Origin: Chitinophagaceae bacterium UBA2375
GTDB taxonomy: Bacteria > Bacteroidota > Bacteroidia > Chitinophagales > Chitinophagaceae
Direction of reading: 5' to 3'
Assembly (NCBI GenBank): GCA_002343985.1
Contig: DDTB01000020.1
Span: forward strand, 1 to 51,465
DNA length: 51,465 nt
Shown: positions 49,954-51,465 of the stretch, piece after piece
Numbering within the stretch: the stretch's first letter is position 1
How the letters are laid out: the number at the start of each line of letters is the position of its first letter
Made by a program: the position numbers and the translations under genes
The notes under the pieces: model-generated
Told to the model about the DNA's origin: nothing
The model's database searches: none
Seen by the model: the letters and a program-made list of their open reading frames with translations, nothing else

Positions 49954-51465
49954 TTATTTTTTGTCTTCGTCTTTTACAATTAATGTCAGCAGGCCCGCGA
50001 GTATCATCGAAACTCCGCCAAGTGCAACTGTGTTGAGGGTATTGGCATGAAACAGGTTCATGGTGAAAAAGCCAAGGATACTGGCCGCTACAATTTGCGG
50101 TATCACAATGAAGAAATTAAACACACCCATATAATATCCCATTTTATGGGCAGGCAGCGCGTTCGACAACATGGCATATGGCATGGAAAGGATGCTTGCC
50201 CAGGCAATGCCAACCATGGCCATCGAAACCGCGATCAGGGTTGGGTTTTCTATGAAATAAATAGACAACAATCCAAGTCCGCCAATGATCAGGCAAATCA
50301 TATGCGTGATTTTCCGGTTTGTGCGGTAAGCGATGAGTGGAATGAGGAACGCGAATAATGCGGCAACGCCGTTTCGTACGGATGAACATACATTTAACCA
50401 ATCGGCGCCATCATTATATTCCTGCCTTACCCTTTCCAGTTCTATTTTATCGGCCGCGGTAACCTGCGTGTTGAGGCTGTCTGAGAAATAATTCGCGAGG
50501 TTGACGGAAATGGCAACTGGGTTTTTATCAGACCTGTATTTCCTGATCTCTTCGATATCTTTTTTCAACGATTCGAGGTTTTTCTTTTTATCGGCGTCTT
50601 TGATATTCTCTTCTTTCATCACATCATTGCCAACGGCCACGGCCATTTTCTCCACCAGGGATTGGTCAACCTTCATATTGTATTTGTTGGCGGTAACGGC
50701 ATTGGTGGTATAAATCCACATGGCGAATAAGGAAAACCAGGTGAAGAATTGCACGATAGCGAGCTGGCGCATGGTTTTTGGCATGCGGAATATGCCGCCA
50801 AATGTTTCGTTGAGCGCGTCTTTAAAAGTGGTTTCCTTTTTTTCTTTTTTGAATTTCTCCAGGTCTTCAGGAGGAAATTCTTTGGTGGTAAATACTGTGT
50901 ATAACACTGAAACCAGGAAAGCGATGCCACCCAGGTAAAATGACCATTTGACCGAATCGGGGATTTGTCCGGCGGGAGCGGTATTGCTCACATTGAACCA
51001 ATTGGTAAAGATCCAGGGCAGGAGCGCGGCGATAACGGATCCGATGCCGATGAAGAAACTTTGCATAGCGAAACCGGAAGTGCGCTGATCGGGTGGGAGT
51101 TTATCACCAACGAAAGCGCGGAAGGGTTCCATGGAGATATTGATGGAAGCATCAAGGATCCAGAGCATACCTCCGGCCATCCAAAGCGCGGATGAATTGG
51201 GCATGATGAACAAGGCGATGGTTGCAAGCACGGCACCTATAAAAAAATATGGCCTGCGGCGCCCCCACCAGGGATGCCAGGTGCGGTCGCTCAAATACCC
51301 AATGATGGGTTGCACCAGCAAACCGGTTAGTGGCGCGGCAATCCAGAGAATGGGTATTTCATCTTTATTGGCGCCCAATGTTTCAAAAATGCGGCTCACA
51401 TTGGAGTTCTGCAATTCAAAGCCGAACTGGATGCCAAAGAAGCCAAAACTCATGTTGAATATCTG
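49954..51465 (-). CDS. MFS (SLC45/GPH-like) sugar transporter, N-terminus outside window
   Basis: The frame is open to the window edge (QIFN before the first in-window Met), and family members begin about 10-15 residues earlier with an IWNMSFGFLG-like block, so the true start lies beyond 51465. 499 residues from ATG 51453 are visible. RTWHPWWGRRRPYFFIG is the GRRRP signature of SLC45-like sucrose/maltose transporters. About 12 helices are present. Between helices 7 and 8 (about residues 258-347 of the visible part) lies a charged, coiled-coil-like loop of about 90 residues, far longer than in ordinary relatives. Neighbouring amylases make maltodextrin or maltose import likely. First visible gene of the glucan operon. 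Confidence 0.9.
   Translation of the reverse strand, partial: QIFNMSFGFFGIQFGFELQNSNVSRIFETLGANKDEIPILWIAAPLTGLLVQPIIGYLSDRTWHPWWGRRRPYFFIGAVLATIALFIMPNSSALWMAGGMLWILDASINISMEPFRAFVGDKLPPDQRTSGFAMQSFFIGIGSVIAALLPWIFTNWFNVSNTAPAGQIPDSVKWSFYLGGIAFLVSVLYTVFTTKEFPPEDLEKFKKEKKETTFKDALNETFGGIFRMPKTMRQLAIVQFFTWFSLFAMWIYTTNAVTANKYNMKVDQSLVEKMAVAVGNDVMKEENIKDADKKKNLESLKKDIEEIRKYRSDKNPVAISVNLANYFSDSLNTQVTAADKIELERVRQEYNDGADWLNVCSSVRNGVAALFAFLIPLIAYRTNRKITHMICLIIGGLGLLSIYFIENPTLIAVSMAMVGIAWASILSMPYAMLSNALPAHKMGYYMGVFNFFIVIPQIVAASILGFFTMNLFHANTLNTVALGGVSMILAGLLTLIVKDEDKK

Noticed and set aside
1..51465. CRISPR arrays, insertion sequences, prophage or integron structures
   Set aside because: No direct repeats with regular spacers, no transposase or integrase motif and no terminal inverted repeats with target duplications were seen; the gene content is ordinary chromosomal.

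Overview
The window looks like chromosome from a Bacteroidota bacterium, most likely family Chitinophagaceae. The evidence is: TAnnTTTG -7 boxes before many genes; a giant SprB-repeat protein ending in a gliding-motility/type IX secretion (CHU_C-type) C-terminal domain; a DAHP synthase fused to chorismate mutase; a DPE2-like 4-alpha-glucanotransferase; and Bacteroidetes-type signal peptides ending in AQ. The genus cannot be fixed from the sequence alone. I see no phage, insertion sequence, CRISPR array or rRNA operon. The DNA is densely coding, with short operons on both strands.

Layout. 1-1228: 3' part-missing polytopic membrane protein (minus). 1331-8975: purL, then pyrG, a SpoU methyltransferase, a UbiA prenyltransferase, ruvX, def and a secreted unknown (plus). 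8992-10302: DUF3820 protein and an RluD-like pseudouridine synthase (minus). 10392-13896: lipB, a secreted FN3-like unknown, a D-cysteine desulfhydrase/ACC deaminase-like PLP enzyme and a sugar-type nucleotidyltransferase. 13969-16037: an ECF sigma factor, a membrane-anchored S1 protease fused to an anti-sigma-like N-terminus, and a divergent tiny lipoprotein. 16239-20645: a tightly coupled shikimate operon (DAHPS-CM, aroB, aroA, aroC). 20723-27816: the SprB-repeat surface protein and a secreted GH20 hexosaminidase (minus). 28371-32816: pyruvate kinase, phosphofructokinase and arginyl-tRNA synthetase (minus). 32933-39352: an ABC-F ATPase, small envelope proteins, dnaK, tRNA-Val(GAC) and an aromatic-rich secreted protein. 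39418-39573: a 51-residue membrane protein. 39699-44698: malQ, dipeptide epimerase, trmH-like and aat operon (plus). 44715-51465: an alpha-glucan operon (MFS transporter, SusA-like hydrolase, secreted alpha-amylase, cytoplasmic type I pullulanase; minus).

The most interesting part is the sigma/protease/lipoprotein locus. The 150-base divergent spacer holds two identical, oppositely oriented bipartite elements, GGGTTACC-N13-CGTATTAAT. One points at the sigma-protease operon and the other at the lipoprotein. The spacer bases inside the two elements differ while both boxes are identical, which is what a pair of ECF-type promoters recognised by one sigma factor would look like. The protease partner carries H/D/S catalytic residues on the far side of one transmembrane helix, so the locus reads as a self-contained envelope-sensing switch.

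Other points of note: the ABC-F protein has lost consensus residues on both sides of only one of its two composite ATP sites; AroA differs from the classical enzyme at two positions known to affect glyphosate binding; perfect 10-bp inverted repeats precede pfkA and the SprB-repeat gene; and the glucan transporter has an approximately 90-residue charged insertion in one loop.
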